Notes: generated by a model from the sequence alone, not told the origin. 64,000 bases of DNA from Pseudomonas asgharzadehiana (GCF_019139815.1 NZ_CP077079.1:3038001-3102000); one strand, 5' to 3'. Positions 43,950 to 53,101 are shown, numbered from the stretch's first letter. Numbers and translations are program-made.

Positions 43950-44831
43950 TCAAACCCGTTCGATTGCGCGCTCGCCGAACAACCCGGCCGGTCGCACCAA
44001 CAAAAACACCAGGGCCAGGACATAAGGCACCCAGTTTTCAATGCCGCTGCCGATGATTGGCCCGAGGTAGATCTCGGCGATTTTCTCTGCCGCGCCGATG
44101 ATCAGGCCGCCGACAATCGCGCCGCCGATGGACGAGAATCCGCCGATGATCAGCACCGGCAGCGCCTTGAGCACCACCAGCGACAGCGAGAACTGCACGC
44201 CCAGGCGCGCGCCCCAGAGCAGGCCCGCCACCAGCCCGACAAACCCGGCCACCGCCCACACCAGCGCCCAGATACGCGGCAGGCGAATGCCCACCGCCAT
44301 CGATGCCAGCGGATCATCGGCCACCGCACGCAACGACAGGCCGATGCGTGTCTTGTTGAACAGCAGTGACAGGGCCAGTACCAGCCCGGCGGCGGTAGCG
44401 GCGGCAAACAGGTCGAATTGCGAGAGCAGCATGCCGCGGATTTCCAGCGGTTCATCGGCGATGCCCAGGTCCAGCCCGTGTACCTGGGCGCCCCATAGAA
44501 ATTGCGCCAACCCTTCGATCAGGTACGACAAGCCCAGGGTCGCCATGAACAGGATGATCGGCGGGCGATTGACCAGCGGCCGCAGCACCACTTTTTCGAT
44601 CAGCAAGGCCAGCGCCACCATGCTCGCCAGGGTGGCGAAGAACGCCCAGGCAAACGGAAAGCCGCGTTCCAGCAGGCTGACAAAGGTCAGCGCGGCGAAC
44701 AGCACCATGGCGCCCTGGGCAAAATTGAATACGCCGGAGGCCTTGTAGATCAGCACAAAACCAATCGCCACCAGCGCATACATCACCCCCGCCAACAGGC
44801 CGCCGATCAGCACTTCGAAAAAAAATTGCAT
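43950..44831 (-). CDS. ABC transporter permease, LivH-type
   Basis: A 293-residue permease with the LivH pattern (LIGGLLAGVMYALVAIGFVL, KASGVFNFAQGAMVLFAAL, GLSLRAVADDPLASMAVGI). The start at 44831 (MQFFFEVL) matches the family and lies two bases after the ATPase stop, which indicates tight coupling in one operon. Confidence 0.9.
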   Translation of the reverse strand: MQFFFEVLIGGLLAGVMYALVAIGFVLIYKASGVFNFAQGAMVLFAALTFVSLLERGFPFAWAFFATLASMVALALLIEKVVLRPLVNRPPIILFMATLGLSYLIEGLAQFLWGAQVHGLDLGIADEPLEIRGMLLSQFDLFAAATAAGLVLALSLLFNKTRIGLSLRAVADDPLASMAVGIRLPRIWALVWAVAGFVGLVAGLLWGARLGVQFSLSLVVLKALPVLIIGGFSSIGGAIVGGLIIGAAEKIAEIYLGPIIGSGIENWVPYVLALVFLLVRPAGLFGERAIERV

Positions 44832-44833
44832 GC

Positions 44834-45610
44834 TCAGGTTCCCAGGTAGGCGGTGATGACAGCCGGGTTGGCGCGCACCTGTTCGGGCGTGCCGTCGCCG
44901 ATCTTGCGACCGTAGTCGAGCACCACCACGTGGTCGCACAAGCCCATGACCACGCCGATATCGTGTTCGATCAACACCACGGTGGTGCCGAACGCATGGT
45001 TGATGTCGCGGATGAACTGGCTCATCTGCGCCTTTTCCTGGGCGTTCATGCCGGCCATGGGTTCATCCAGCAGCAACAGGGTCGGTTCAGAGGCCAGGGC
45101 GCGGGCCAGTTCCACACGTTTTTGCAGGCCGTAGGGCAGGGTGCCTACCAGCACGTGACGCCAGGGATGAATCTGCAAAAAGGCGATGATCTGTTCCGCA
45201 TGCAGGCGGTGGGCGTCGTCCTCGCGAGGGGCGCGGCCCACGCGCAACATCTGTTCGACCCAACTGCTGCGGCGCTTGAGGTTGCGCCCGGTGAGCACGT
45301 TGTCGAGCACGCTCATGCCCTTGAACAGCGCGATGTTCTGGAAGGTACGCGCGATCCCACCTTCGGCGGCCTGGTGCGCGCGCATGCGTCGGCGGGTTCG
45401 GCCGGCATAGCGGATGCTGCCGCTCTGGGGATGGTAGACGCCGTTGATCACGTTGAGCAGCGAGCTTTTACCGGCGCCATTGGGGCCGATCAGCCCGCAA
45501 ATGTCGCCGGCCTTGACGTCGAAGCTGATAGAGGTAATGGCCTTGATACCCTTGAACGACAGGGAAATATCATCGAGCCGCAGTAAAACCGAGTCAGTGG
45601 GTGCGCGCAT
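44834..45610 (-). CDS. ABC transporter ATP-binding protein, LivG-type
   Basis: A 258-residue ATPase with Walker A GPNGAGKSS, the LivG-type insert region (GGIARTFQNIALFKGMSVL), a variant signature LPYGLQKRVELARAL and Walker B LLLLDEP. The first signature residue is Pro and not Ser, as in some relatives. The start at 45610 (MRAPTDSV) lies 10 bp after the ligase-like gene. A second ATPase (LivF), normally required to pair with it, is not encoded in this operon. Confidence 0.9.
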   Translation of the reverse strand: MRAPTDSVLLRLDDISLSFKGIKAITSISFDVKAGDICGLIGPNGAGKSSLLNVINGVYHPQSGSIRYAGRTRRRMRAHQAAEGGIARTFQNIALFKGMSVLDNVLTGRNLKRRSSWVEQMLRVGRAPREDDAHRLHAEQIIAFLQIHPWRHVLVGTLPYGLQKRVELARALASEPTLLLLDEPMAGMNAQEKAQMSQFIRDINHAFGTTVVLIEHDIGVVMGLCDHVVVLDYGRKIGDGTPEQVRANPAVITAYLGT

Positions 45611-45620
45611 GGAGGGCTCT

Positions 45621-46676
45621 TCAGGCAGTCCGGGACAGCAAGGGGTCGGTAGGTGCGTGGCGGGGGGAAGGCTCGTGCCAATGTCCGGGGTGAACACCCA
45701 GCGCGCCAAAGAATGCCGCGCTCCGCGGGGCCAGTGGCGGCCCCACCAGCAACGGCACGCGCAGGCGGCTCATGCCCAGCACATCGAGCAATGGGCGGCG
45801 CACCAGCCAGCGGCCCAGCCAACGCCGAACGGGCGACGGGGTGGGTTGCATGGCCCAGCGGTACAGGCGATGACTGAACGTACCCGGCAACGGCAGGCGT
45901 TCAGCCACCCACTGTTCCAGGCGCCCATAGGATTCGCGGGTGCCCAGCACCAGGGTCGGGCCCAACTCACGACGGTCGGTGTCGCGGGTGGCCAGCGCTT
46001 CGGGAAAATTCAGGCGGAAGCCGGCGTGCAGCCAGGGCGCCAGCAGGTAACGCGCCTGGCCGCTGGCGGCGAATACCCGCGCGGCGAGGGCTTCTTCATC
46101 GCTGGTCAGGTGTTCTCGGGCGATCAGGGTGCGGGCGCCGGCCAACAATTGGGCATGGCTTAATTGCACGGGGGTGCCTGCGTGAAACACAAAGGCGAGG
46201 GCGCTTGATTGCGTGGCGCAGGCGGGGGCGGGAGCGTTTGCGCTCAAGTCGGCATAGGCGATCAAACCGGCGGCGTGCGGATGATTCAAACCGCGCCCGT
46301 CGAGGTATATCAGCACGCGGTATTCACCGATTTGCTGCACCGCCTGCAGATCTTCCGCCAGCACGAAGCTGGGCCGCCGTTCGGCCAACACCGCGCGGTT
46401 GTCGTGCTCGGGGTCCAGCAAGGTAACGCTGGCGCCCAACCACTGCGCGGCCAATGCCAGCAGCAAGGCTTCGGGGCGTGCCTGGCTGATGATCAACAGG
46501 TTGTCGTTGCCACTCAAACCCCGCTGGTGCAGAGCAGCGGCGAGCTCGCCGACATCGCCGGCCAGTTCACTCCAGGTGCGCACCTGCCAGATGCCCAGAC
46601 GCTTGTAGCGCAAGGCAACCGCTGAACCGCGCGTGTGTGCTTGGCGCAACAGCGCCTGGGGCAGGGTGTGGGGCAT
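45621..46676 (-). CDS. Degenerate acyl-CoA-ligase-like (AMP-binding) protein
   Basis: A 351-residue protein resembling only the N-terminal half of acyl-CoA synthetases (ALRYKRLGIWQVRTWSELAG; LLIISQARPEALLLALAAQW; LGASVTLLDPEHD). Family members usually have 500-650 residues. The ATP-gripping loop (YTSGTTGxPKGxxxSH) is reduced to FHAGTPVQLSH (165-174), and the C-terminal catalytic lysine domain is absent. Activity as a ligase is therefore unlikely. It heads the operon and is in an intact frame with a GAAGGA ribosome site, so it may have a binding or regulatory role or be decaying. Confidence 0.7.
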   Translation of the reverse strand: MPHTLPQALLRQAHTRGSAVALRYKRLGIWQVRTWSELAGDVGELAAALHQRGLSGNDNLLIISQARPEALLLALAAQWLGASVTLLDPEHDNRAVLAERRPSFVLAEDLQAVQQIGEYRVLIYLDGRGLNHPHAAGLIAYADLSANAPAPACATQSSALAFVFHAGTPVQLSHAQLLAGARTLIAREHLTSDEEALAARVFAASGQARYLLAPWLHAGFRLNFPEALATRDTDRRELGPTLVLGTRESYGRLEQWVAERLPLPGTFSHRLYRWAMQPTPSPVRRWLGRWLVRRPLLDVLGMSRLRVPLLVGPPLAPRSAAFFGALGVHPGHWHEPSPRHAPTDPLLSRTA

Positions 46677-46859
46677 GGGAGCATCCTTCGGGGTTAATGC
46701 AAGGGTGATTGCACGCGCCATGCCAGAGAGGAAATTGCTTTTATTTCAAAGGGATATGAGCGTCTTGCGGCGCAATGGCGTGTGTGGATTCAGCACAAGC
46801 TGCCCGGCCACTGTTGCTGCGCCAACAGTGGCGCTGGCCCGCGTGAAAGCGGCGGTGTT

Positions 46860-47420
46860 TTAACTCGATATCAGGATCTCATCGGTCGCGGCCACCCTGG
46901 CGTAGTCCATCGCCAGGTTGCTCAACGACAACGCGTGTACATCCTCAGCCGGCCACAGGCGCCCCGACAGGTCTGTCTGATCGAACGTATAACAGGCGTC
47001 CGACGCCACAATCACCTCAAACCCCAGGTTGCCACCCGAGCGCGCGGTGGCCTCGACGGAGTTGTTGGTGATCACCCCGACGATCACCAGTTGCCTGATC
47101 GAACGGGTATGCAGCCAGCGCTCCAGCCCGGTGTGTGTGAACGCATCCGGGACGTTTTTTTCGACGACATGTTCGTGCGCAAGCGGTTGCAGCGCGGCCT
47201 GGAACTCACAGCCTGGCTGTCCCGGCCAGAAGACGGAGCCTGGCGTGCGGGAAATATGCCGCACGTGTACGACCGGCCCGCCCGCCTGCCGCCACGCGCC
47301 CAGCAGGCGCTGCATGTGCCGCTCGGCGTCGGGGTTGTTGCGCCGCCCAAGCGCCGGTTGGTGCATGCCTTGCTGCATGTCGATGATCAATAACGCGGCG
47401 GTTGCGGCTAATGGTTGCAT
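46860..47420 (-). CDS. Isochorismatase-like hydrolase with Ser in place of the catalytic Cys
   Basis: A 186-residue protein of the isochorismatase/nicotinamidase fold. The catalytic Asp (D14, LIIDMQQG) and Lys (K88, VEKNVPDAF) are present. The nucleophile position reads GVITNNSVEATAR, Ser121 where most amidohydrolases have Cys. Some isochorismatases that hydrolyse vinyl ethers also lack the Cys, so an enzyme of that mechanism is possible; otherwise it may be a weak or inactive hydrolase. The ATG at 47420 has AAGGAA upstream. The 183-bp gap to the ABC operon holds nothing that I recognise. Confidence 0.75.
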   Translation of the reverse strand: MQPLAATAALLIIDMQQGMHQPALGRRNNPDAERHMQRLLGAWRQAGGPVVHVRHISRTPGSVFWPGQPGCEFQAALQPLAHEHVVEKNVPDAFTHTGLERWLHTRSIRQLVIVGVITNNSVEATARSGGNLGFEVIVASDACYTFDQTDLSGRLWPAEDVHALSLSNLAMDYARVAATDEILISS

Positions 47421-47539
47421 GGCACTTTCCTTGGCGGGGGAGGCACGAAACATATCAGCCAATGTGCGCACCCAAACAGCGATTTGTTCGAAAACAACCG
47501 CTACACTGCCGCCCCCGAATTTCAGCAAGGATGCTTTGG

Positions 47540-48928
47540 ATGCGTTCGCTCGTCAGCGGTGTGCTGCTTTCTCTGTCCCTGGCCACCTCGGCCATCGCCG
47601 AACCCCGTTCGTTTTCGGTCAATGACCCCAGTGGGCAGTTCCTGGTTGAGGTGCTGTTCCCGCAGGTCCCCCAGGACTTGCGCGAGCGGGCGCGGGCGTT
47701 GGTCACGGTGCGCGACAACGCCACCCTGCAGATTCTCCAACAGCTGGAAACGCCGGCAGGCAATGTGCCGCTGGACAATGACGGTAAAACCGATGCGGCG
47801 CACCTGGTGGGCGAGTCCGGCTTGCTGTACTTCGCCGATATCAATGGCGACGGTCGCCAGGACTTGGCTATCCGCCACGACACCGGCGCCGCCAAGGACT
47901 TCCAGTACAGTTACGACGTGTACCTGCAAGACCCGCACAATACGCAGTGGGTACTCAACGGCCCGCTGAGCACCCTGGCGAACGAGACCTCCGGCGGGAT
48001 GTTCTCGGTCAACCCCAAGGACGGCATCATCCATTCGCAAACCGATCGCGGCTGCTGCTGGATGCGTGTGAGTCGCTGGCAAATGCGCGATGGCGAACTG
48101 GTGCAGCTCAGCTCGTACACCCAGCAAGAGGTGCCCGCGACGGACGACGACGCCAACAACAGCATGCCCAGTGGCTACATGCTGCGCACCACCGGCGAGT
48201 GGAAAGACGGCCAATGGCTGGAAACCCCGCGCTTGGAAGGGCCGGTCAATGAAGATGCGCAACGGTTGGTCGGCACCCTCGATGGCAAGATCGCGGTGCA
48301 AATCTGGTACCAGCAGCAGGGCGCGGTGGTGATTGGCGAGTTGCGCTACACCAACAGCGGCAGCGGCAAGCCGATCAAGCTGGTGGGGGACCGTGGCGAA
48401 TATGGCGATGACACTTACCTTTACCTGCACGAGTACACCGACGACGGGCATCAAACCGGCATCTGGCGCATCAAGTCGGATTACACCGGTACTTGGGTCA
48501 GCGGTGCCAAGGGCGACAAGCGCGAGCGCGTGATCCAACTGCACGATGAATACCGTGAACCCGACTACGAGCTGTTTGGCGACGTTGCCCGCGACCAACG
48601 CGACGGCCATTACCAGATGCGCGATGACTTCCTCGACCGCGACGGCGACCTGGACCTCAGAATTCTCCCCGAGCGTGATGCCCAGGGCAGGGAAGTGGCC
48701 GAGTTCACCGTGACGCTCAAGGAAACCGGCACCGGCAAGGTTATCGTCAGCGCACACCACACGGTGCCGATGGAAACCGAAAACCTGATCATCGTGCGCG
48801 AACCACTGGCGACGCGACGCGCGGGGCCTTACCACATCCAACTGGTGAAGCACTTCGCAGTGATCAACCACAACTCGGCGCCGGATTTTCCGGATTACTT
48901 CACCGGGATGTATCGCAAGCAGCCCTGA
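47540..48928 (+). CDS. Secreted hypothetical protein with one VCBS/FG-GAP-like calcium loop
   Basis: A 462-residue exported protein (signal MRSLVSGVLLSLSLATSAIA). A single Asp-rich loop FADINGDGRQDLAIR resembles the calcium loops of VCBS/FG-GAP and XAC2610-type proteins. The rest is beta-rich with many charged residues (VGDRGEYGDDTYLYLHEYTD). I do not recognise a catalytic motif. The ATG at 47540, with AAGGA nine bases upstream, is preferred to 47531. The gene starts 119 bp from the divergent isochorismatase gene. Confidence 0.65.
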   Translation: MRSLVSGVLLSLSLATSAIAEPRSFSVNDPSGQFLVEVLFPQVPQDLRERARALVTVRDNATLQILQQLETPAGNVPLDNDGKTDAAHLVGESGLLYFADINGDGRQDLAIRHDTGAAKDFQYSYDVYLQDPHNTQWVLNGPLSTLANETSGGMFSVNPKDGIIHSQTDRGCCWMRVSRWQMRDGELVQLSSYTQQEVPATDDDANNSMPSGYMLRTTGEWKDGQWLETPRLEGPVNEDAQRLVGTLDGKIAVQIWYQQQGAVVIGELRYTNSGSGKPIKLVGDRGEYGDDTYLYLHEYTDDGHQTGIWRIKSDYTGTWVSGAKGDKRERVIQLHDEYREPDYELFGDVARDQRDGHYQMRDDFLDRDGDLDLRILPERDAQGREVAEFTVTLKETGTGKVIVSAHHTVPMETENLIIVREPLATRRAGPYHIQLVKHFAVINHNSAPDFPDYFTGMYRKQP

Positions 48929-48937
48929 GAGGGGCGC

Positions 48938-49813
48938 TTATCCGTTCAGCAGCAGCGACATGTCCGGGTACCTTGCACCTATAAAATCGACAAAAGCGCG
49001 CACCTTGGGTGCCGCCAGGCGCCTGGAGGTGTGCAAGACCCACAGTTCAGCCTCCACATCCGAAGCAACGCCCCACTGCACCTGCTCACCGCGGGCAAGC
49101 TGGCCCCACGCCATGGACTGCGGCAAGAGGGCAGCCCCACCACCTGCGACAGCGGCATCACGAATCATCAAGAAGGATGAGAAACGCAGCGTTGGAACCG
49201 GCTTCAGGATCAACTGGCCGCCATCGAGCGTCCAATGGCCGGGCTGGGAAGCCGACATCACGATGCCGGGAACGGGTCGGGTTGCGCCGGGCATTGGCCT
49301 GGGCACTTCAGGCGCCGCCACCACCACCAATCGGTCCCTGGCGAAGCAACGGCCGACCAGATTGCTGTCGGGGCTGGGGTTGATGCGGATGGCTATGTCG
49401 AATTGCTCCTCGACCAAATCGACCAGGCGATCCTCCGCCACCACGTCCAGCGTGATTTGCGGGTAGGCCGCACAAAAATCGGCGCCGATCCGGCCCATCG
49501 CCAGTTGGGAAAACAACACGGGGGCCGCCACACGCAAGTGTCCGCGCGGCGTCGATACGCCGTCGCGAGCAGATGCCATTGCTTCGACTACTTCGTTCAA
49601 CGGCCCCTCGGCGCGAGCCATCAGCGTGGCTCCAGCCTCGGTGAGCTTCAGGCCCCGCGCGCTGCGTTCAATCAGCCTGACGCCTAGTTGTTCCTCCAGT
49701 TCGGCAATGCGCCTGGAAAGTGTCGCCTTGGACCTGCCGCTGGCACGGCTGGCTTTTCCCAGCCCGGCGTTGTTGGCGACCAGGGCGAAATCAATCAGTG
49801 CGTTGAGGTTCAT
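48938..49813 (-). CDS. LysR-family regulator
   Basis: A 291-residue LysR regulator of the CrgA/DsdC-like branch: helix-turn-helix ALVANNAGLGKASRASGRSK, then ATLSRRIAELEEQLGVRLIE, and an effector domain. The ATG at 49813 is preferred to 49825 as it gives the usual MNLNALIDFALV beginning. It diverges from an NmrA-like reductase gene 102 bp away and is the likely regulator of it. Confidence 0.88.
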   Translation of the reverse strand: MNLNALIDFALVANNAGLGKASRASGRSKATLSRRIAELEEQLGVRLIERSARGLKLTEAGATLMARAEGPLNEVVEAMASARDGVSTPRGHLRVAAPVLFSQLAMGRIGADFCAAYPQITLDVVAEDRLVDLVEEQFDIAIRINPSPDSNLVGRCFARDRLVVVAAPEVPRPMPGATRPVPGIVMSASQPGHWTLDGGQLILKPVPTLRFSSFLMIRDAAVAGGGAALLPQSMAWGQLARGEQVQWGVASDVEAELWVLHTSRRLAAPKVRAFVDFIGARYPDMSLLLNG

Positions 49814-49915
49814 GCTGTTCCACATTTGAGACGGGGTGTCTACATAGTCGCGTCTTCGTTTTGTATGTGCAGCGGCCTATCGTCTGGTCTCCACTCCTCA
49901 ACATGAGCAATAGCC

Positions 49916-50785
49916 ATGAGCATTCTTGTTACCGGTGCCACGGGCACCATCGGTTCTCTTATCATCCAGGGCCTCAGCGAGGCCGGCGCAGAGGTCAAGG
50001 CTCTTGTGCGCCAGCCCGGTAAACGCGACTTTGCGGCAGGTGTCAGCGAAGTAGTTGCAGACTTGACCGATGTCGTGTCGATGCGTGCCGCGTTGTCGTC
50101 GGTGCGCACGCTGTTCCTGCTCAATGCGGTGACGCCGGATGAAGTGACGCAAGCCCTGATCGCGCTGAACCTGGCGCAAGAGGCGGGCATCGAGCGCATT
50201 GTCTACCTGTCGGTGATCCATGCCGATCGGTTCAGCAATGTCCCGCACTTTACCGGTAAACCCACGGTCGAGCGGATGATCGAGACACTCGACATACCGG
50301 CCACGATTCTGCGCCCGGCCTACTTCATGCAGAACGAACACATGGTTTTGCAGACTATCCGCGATTACGCGGTGTACCCAATGCCGATCGGCTCGGCGGG
50401 TGTGTCGATGATCGATGCGCGCGATATCGCCGATGTGGCAGTGGCTGAGTTGCTGCGTCGCGACCGGGCCCCGTCGGCGCTGGCGCGTACGACATTGGAA
50501 CTGGTGGGGCCGCAAGCGCTGAGCGGTGAGTCTGTGGCTGGGATCTGGAGTACGGCGCTGGGGCGCGAAGTGACCTATGGCGGTGATGATGTCGCCGCGT
50601 TCGAAGCGCAACTGGCCGCGTACGGTCCGGCCTGGCTGGCGTATGACATGCGCTTGATGATGGCGGGTATCCAGACGTTCGGCATGCAAGCGGCCGAAGG
50701 TACGGTAAAGCGTCTGGAGGCTATCGTCGGGCACCCGCTGCGCACCTACGAAGCTTTTGTGCGCGAGGCGGTTGCCGAGGGCTGA
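49916..50785 (+). CDS. NmrA-like NAD(P)-binding protein
   Basis: A 289-residue atypical short-chain dehydrogenase of the NmrA type. The N-terminal nucleotide motif is ILVTGATGTIGSLIIQGL, followed by LVRQPGKRDF, which favours NADP(H) with its Arg. The SDR active-site YxxxK is not visible in its usual place (the segment is GIERIVYLSVIHADRFSNV). Family members are redox sensors or quinone reductases. The divergent LysR gene probably controls it. Confidence 0.8.
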   Translation: MSILVTGATGTIGSLIIQGLSEAGAEVKALVRQPGKRDFAAGVSEVVADLTDVVSMRAALSSVRTLFLLNAVTPDEVTQALIALNLAQEAGIERIVYLSVIHADRFSNVPHFTGKPTVERMIETLDIPATILRPAYFMQNEHMVLQTIRDYAVYPMPIGSAGVSMIDARDIADVAVAELLRRDRAPSALARTTLELVGPQALSGESVAGIWSTALGREVTYGGDDVAAFEAQLAAYGPAWLAYDMRLMMAGIQTFGMQAAEGTVKRLEAIVGHPLRTYEAFVREAVAEG

Positions 50786-50801
50786 GCGTCAACGGCGCCC
50801 T

Positions 50802-51383
50802 TCAAAAGCCCTCCAGGCTGACCTTCACACCTGCTTGTTGTGCCAGCTCAACGATGGCTTCGACGCGCTGTGCATCCACGATAAACCCGACGTATTCGTC
50901 ACCGCCGGAGTCCAGATGCACAAAGCGCTTGCCGAAGCCGGTGAGCCATTGGTCATAGCTGTCCAACACGGCTTGCATCGGTCGTGTGCCGGTGTGCAGG
51001 TAGGTGTAGGGTTCCTGCACGCCACTGGCCGAAGCCAGGTGGGGGGCAAGGTATTGGAACCCGTCGAAGCCACGCCAATCGACGTTGAGCAATGCAAGGT
51101 AGGCGAGTTTCTGGCCTCTTGACGGGTCAAGCAGCCCGTCGGTCAAGGCGCTGGTGGCGTCTTGATCGACGGCGTACTTGCGCAGCACACGCCGTACGAG
51201 CCTGGCTCTTTCTGGCTCGGGTGCGGCGCTTAACAGCGTTTCGGTCAGGGTTGCGAGCGCTTGCTTGCGAGCCTTGGATTCAGGTGTGCGAAATTCCCGC
51301 ATGATTGCCGCATGACTGGCATTGGTTTCATCGGGAGGCGGCATCGTAAAACGGCCGCCGAACAAACGATCAAAGAACCCCAT
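50802..51383 (-). CDS. Uncharacterised protein, possibly DUF6630-like
   Basis: A 193-residue soluble protein beginning MGFFDRLFGGRF. The C-terminal half (GKRFVHLDSGGDEYVGFIVD) recalls DUF6630 proteins, but this is from memory and not certain. No signal peptide, membrane segment or catalytic motif is visible. It ends 17 bp from the convergent NmrA gene and starts just after the TetR gene on the same strand, so it may be cotranscribed with it. Confidence 0.6.
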   Translation of the reverse strand: MGFFDRLFGGRFTMPPPDETNASHAAIMREFRTPESKARKQALATLTETLLSAAPEPERARLVRRVLRKYAVDQDATSALTDGLLDPSRGQKLAYLALLNVDWRGFDGFQYLAPHLASASGVQEPYTYLHTGTRPMQAVLDSYDQWLTGFGKRFVHLDSGGDEYVGFIVDAQRVEAIVELAQQAGVKVSLEGF

Positions 51384-51398
51384 GCTGCCCCCTTTGCC

Positions 51399-52010
51399 TT
51401 ACTTGCTTAGGCGTTGGTACCCAAGAACCATCGCCAGAATCATCGCCAACAGCTCCTGCTGCGCCTCTTCACGGCTGATTTCGCCGCTGGCCGCCGCGTG
51501 AGACAGCGCCTCTGCCGCGCCCAACATGGCGCGCAGGCCGGCTTGAGAGACGGTGCCCGTGGGCGCGAAGGGCGCCAGTGCGTCGCGGCATTTGTCGAGG
51601 AAGATCACCTCGTATTTGCGCTTGAGGGCTTCGAGCTCCGGCGAGCCGCTCAGTGCTGCGGTCACTCCCGGGATTTCCCGCCCCTGCAACAACACACAAT
51701 CGACATACGACGCGGCAATCACCCACGCACGGTCTTCCAATGTCGCGCTGCTGGCGTCGATGGCGTCGGCAAACACTTGGTTCTGGCGCCCATCGAAATC
51801 TTCGTACAAGGCCGCCAGCAAGCCGGCACGGGTGACGAAATGGTCGTACACCACCGGCTTGGTCACGCCCGCCAGTTCCGCCAGGCGGCCCAGGGTCAGG
51901 GCGTCTGTGCCTTCTTCGCGCACCAGCTGCCAGGCCACTTCCAATAATTGACGCAGGCGATCTTCACGAGACAAACGCCGACGTGGGGCAGGGGATTCAC
52001 TGCTTGACAT
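51399..52010 (-). CDS. TetR-family regulator
   Basis: A 203-residue TetR regulator. The helix-turn-helix reads EEGTDALTLGRLAELAGVTK followed by PVVYDHFVTRAGLLAALYED. The C-terminal ligand domain gives no clue to the inducer. It diverges from a quinone-reductase-like gene across 69 bp that contains a tandem GTAACTTA repeat, the probable operator. Confidence 0.88.
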   Translation of the reverse strand: MSSSESPAPRRRLSREDRLRQLLEVAWQLVREEGTDALTLGRLAELAGVTKPVVYDHFVTRAGLLAALYEDFDGRQNQVFADAIDASSATLEDRAWVIAASYVDCVLLQGREIPGVTAALSGSPELEALKRKYEVIFLDKCRDALAPFAPTGTVSQAGLRAMLGAAEALSHAAASGEISREEAQQELLAMILAMVLGYQRLSK

Positions 52011-52025
52011 GCTTATATACCAAAA

Positions 52026-52047
52026 GTAACTTACTAATCGTAACTTA
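52026..52047. promoter_or_regulatory. Tandem GTAACTTA repeat, likely TetR operator
   Basis: GTAACTTA occurs at 52026-52033 and again at 52040-52047, 14 bp apart, in the short gap between the divergent tetR-type and quinone reductase genes. The first copy is also part of the small dyad GTAACTTAC. Repressor binding here would cover both promoters. Confidence 0.5.
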
Positions 52048-52079
52048 ACGCCAGCCTAAACCGAAAAGGTGTCAATGTC

Positions 52080-52679
52080 ATGCACGCACTGATCGTTGTT
52101 GCTCATCACGACCCGCAATCCCTTACGCACAGCATTGCCGCGCACGTCGCCGCCGGCCTCGGCGCGTCGGGGCACACCTATGAAATCGCCGACCTTGCCG
52201 CCGAAGGCTTCGACCCGCGCTATACCGCTGCCGACCATCGGGTACACCGCACCCACGCCACGCCACCGGCCGATGTGCTGGCCGAACAAGCGCGCCTGGA
52301 CCGTGCCGATGCGCTGGTGCTGGCGTTTCCGATCTACTGGTGGTCATTGCCGGGCCTGCTCAAGGGCTGGATAGATCGGGTATTCGTCAACGGCTGGGCG
52401 ATCGATTACGGCCCGGACACCCCGGTGGTGAAAAAGCTGCGCCACTTGCAGGTGCATCTGCTCGCCCTCGGCGCGGCGGATCACAGCGCGTTTGACCGCC
52501 ACGGCTATGCCAAGGCGATGCGCACGCAGATCGACTACGGCATCTTTGATTATTGCGGCGCGCAGGTGGTGACGTCCGAGCTGCTGCTGGACTCGGAAGG
52601 CGGCGCGGCGCAGGCACATTTGAAAACTGCACATACCGTGGGGCGAGGGTTGTTCAAGGCAGAGACGGTTGCCGGTTGA
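52080..52679 (+). CDS. Flavodoxin-fold NAD(P)H:quinone oxidoreductase
   Basis: A 199-residue protein of the MdaB/NQO1-like flavodoxin fold: an FMN/FAD phosphate-binding start LIVVAHHDPQSLTHSIA and the characteristic LVLAFPIYWWSLPGLLKGWI followed by DRVF. It should reduce quinones or other electrophiles with NAD(P)H in the cytoplasm. Induction through the divergent TetR regulator, perhaps by a quinone, is a natural inference. Confidence 0.88.
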   Translation: MHALIVVAHHDPQSLTHSIAAHVAAGLGASGHTYEIADLAAEGFDPRYTAADHRVHRTHATPPADVLAEQARLDRADALVLAFPIYWWSLPGLLKGWIDRVFVNGWAIDYGPDTPVVKKLRHLQVHLLALGAADHSAFDRHGYAKAMRTQIDYGIFDYCGAQVVTSELLLDSEGGAAQAHLKTAHTVGRGLFKAETVAG

Positions 52680-52680
52680 T

Positions 52681-53070
52681 TCAACCGTCGCGAAACAGAT
52701 CGTGGGCATCCAGCAGGCGATAGGCGATTTCCGGGCGCTTCTCCATGCCTCGGCGAATCGCCGCCGGAATCGATTGCCGGGTCTTGCGACACATGCCCGG
52801 TAACTCGTCGATGACGATCTGAATCCCGCGCATGCTCTTGACCTCGGTATGACCCGGCGCGACATGCACGCGAATGCCCAATTGCTGGTACATCAGCTGT
52901 TGCATGCGCTCCAGGTCTTGCAGGCTCTTGAGGTCTTCAAGGCGTTCGAGCAGGCGTTTTTCTTCCTGGCGCGTCAGGTTGAGGATGCGCAGGTCGGCGC
53001 CTGGGGTTGCAAGCAAATGCTCGCGGTTACAGACGCAGGCGCCGGGTGGGCAGGGTTGGCGAATTGTCAT
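52681..53070 (-). CDS. Conserved hypothetical protein with N-terminal Cys cluster
   Basis: A 129-residue protein, MTIRQPCPPGACVCNREHLL at the start (three Cys within eight residues), then a helical charged region LTRQEEKRLLERLEDLKSLQ that may form a coiled coil. The Cys cluster could bind a metal. I do not recognise a family. It starts 31 bp after the aroA-like gene on the same strand and is probably cotranscribed with it. Confidence 0.6.
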   Translation of the reverse strand: MTIRQPCPPGACVCNREHLLATPGADLRILNLTRQEEKRLLERLEDLKSLQDLERMQQLMYQQLGIRVHVAPGHTEVKSMRGIQIVIDELPGMCRKTRQSIPAAIRRGMEKRPEIAYRLLDAHDLFRDG

Positions 53071-53101
53071 GTGTGGCCCTCCCCAAACCGACGCGGCCGG
53101 C

